Notes under the pieces: model-generated | Seen by the model: the letters and a program-made list of their open reading frames with translations, nothing else | Databases searched by the model: none | What the model was told of the DNA's origin: nothing | Assembly (NCBI GenBank): GCA_030632885.1 | Contig: DAOVTW010000001.1 | Span: forward strand, 124,001 to 188,000 | Length of the DNA: 64,000 nt | Origin: JAIOSM01 sp023143455 | GTDB lineage: Bacteria; Desulfobacterota; Desulfobacteria; Desulfobacterales; Desulfobacteraceae | Direction of reading: 5' to 3' | Position numbers and translations under genes: made by a program | Shown here: piece by piece, positions 63,367 through 64,000 of the stretch | Layout of the letters: the number at the start of each line of letters is the position of its first letter | Position numbering within the stretch: the first letter of the stretch is position 1

Positions 63367-64000
63367 ATGATGGAACAGAAAATAAGCATAATTGGTGTCC
63401 CAATGGACTTTGGACAACTTCACAGAGGGGTTGATATGGGGCCTGGGGCAATAAGATATTCAAAACTTATGCCAAGACTTCGTTCTCTTGGTCTTGCTGT
63501 GGAAGACAGAGGTGATATTAAAGTGCCTGTGCGTGATGCAATAGAGGTGGATGGTGTATCAAGCTATACAAAAGAAATAGCGCAGGTTTGTAAAGATATA
63601 TATATGGAAGGTAAAAACGCTATATCAGAAAATAGATTCCCGTTATTTATTGGTGGAGATCATTCCATTGCTATTGGAACTGTTGGAGGTGTGTCCCATG
63701 AGTCTCCAGTAGGCCTTTTATGGATTGATGCCCATGGTGATTTCAATACCCCAGAAACGTCACCCAGCGGTAATATTCATGGGATGCCACTTTCAATATT
63801 AATTGGAGATGGTGAAAAGGCACTTGTTAATATCGGGAGAGATGGAGCTAAAGTTGATCCTGAAAATATTGTATTGATTGGGGTTAGAGATCTGGACGAA
63901 AAAGAAAAACAAAGATTAAATACCAGTGATATTACAGTATTTACAATGCGAGATATTGATGAACAGGGAATAAGCGCTGTTCTTAATAAAGCCTTGATGA
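63367..64000 (+). CDS. rocF: Arginase (ureohydrolase family), 3' end outside window
   Basis: The first ~211 residues of a ureohydrolase; the gene runs off the window. FIGGDHSIAIG (95-105) and WIDAHGDFNTPE (119-130) carry the His/Asp ligands of the binuclear manganese site, and SGNIHGMPLS is typical of arginases rather than agmatinases. Arginase cleaves arginine to ornithine and urea. IIGVPMDFGQLHRGVDMGPGAIR is the usual N terminus. An AAGGA site lies 5 bases before the first of two adjacent ATGs. It is unrelated to the polysaccharide locus. The C-terminal metal-binding segment is not visible, so completeness cannot be judged. Confidence 0.92.
   Translation, partial: MMEQKISIIGVPMDFGQLHRGVDMGPGAIRYSKLMPRLRSLGLAVEDRGDIKVPVRDAIEVDGVSSYTKEIAQVCKDIYMEGKNAISENRFPLFIGGDHSIAIGTVGGVSHESPVGLLWIDAHGDFNTPETSPSGNIHGMPLSILIGDGEKALVNIGRDGAKVDPENIVLIGVRDLDEKEKQRLNTSDITVFTMRDIDEQGISAVLNKALM

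Overview
The window is a strongly AT-rich stretch of a Gram-negative bacterial chromosome. Almost all of it (about bases 1-55760) is one very large surface-polysaccharide (O-antigen or capsule type) biosynthesis locus, transcribed entirely on the + strand with short gaps and many 1-8 nt gene overlaps. It is followed by recC and recB, a convergent histidine phosphatase and the start of an arginase gene. RecBC together with WbpL/WbpM-like polysaccharide genes fits a proteobacterium or a Desulfobacterota (Desulfobacteraceae-like) organism, but the sequence alone does not settle the taxon. I saw no tRNA, rRNA, insertion sequence or CRISPR array.

Layout. (1) 1-4270: a sugar C-methyltransferase (cut by the window edge), a sugar-nucleotide reductase/epimerase, TylF-like and CmcI-like methyltransferase-fold proteins and an SpsF-like cytidylyltransferase. 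(2) 4272-11321: an AsnB-type amidotransferase, a NeuB-like synthase lacking its SAF domain, a glycosyltransferase fused to a CMP-sialate-synthetase-like domain, a hexapeptide acyltransferase, and a HisH/HisF/WbpG set of the kind that makes acetamidino sugars. (3) 11355-20171: methyltransferases, a DegT aminotransferase, a second SpsF-like enzyme, a Gfo/Idh oxidoreductase, an unrecognised GT-B-like protein, a B12-binding radical SAM protein and a GT2. (4) 20235-30116: a GDP-heptose module (Cj1427-like SDR, HddC, HddA), a two-subunit transketolase, a ColD-like PLP 3-dehydratase with His in place of the catalytic Lys, two more B12-binding radical SAM proteins and a methyltransferase. (5) 30117-34473: a polyprenyl-phosphate-sugar type module (DPM-like GT2, GT-C membrane protein, small membrane protein, AglD/MprF-type transmembrane protein). 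(6) 34489-39539: glycosyltransferases, a Gmd-like dehydratase and an SDR. (7) 39594-44678: a WbjB/WbvB-like dehydratase, an RmlD-like reductase and a WecB/WbvD-like 2-epimerase, suggesting UDP-L-RhaNAc/UDP-L-QuiNAc, with a GT2 and a complete C-methyltransferase. (8) 44778-55759: two GT39-like membrane glycosyltransferases, a Wzy/WaaL-like protein, a methyltransferase, a WbuB-like GT4 and a WbpV-WbpL-WbpM-like end module that would make UDP-QuiNAc-type sugars and start the lipid-linked glycan.

Together the genes predict a highly decorated glycan containing a nonulosonate-like or amidinated sugar, a modified heptose or 3-deoxy sugar, 6-deoxy-HexNAc residues and many methyl groups. No Wzx flippase or ABC exporter is visible. 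The least explained block, and my best candidate for undescribed chemistry, is 20235-29035 (GDP-heptose genes, split transketolase, ColD-like dehydratase and radical SAM proteins). The short NeuB plus GT2-NeuA fusion at 6109-8177 comes next.
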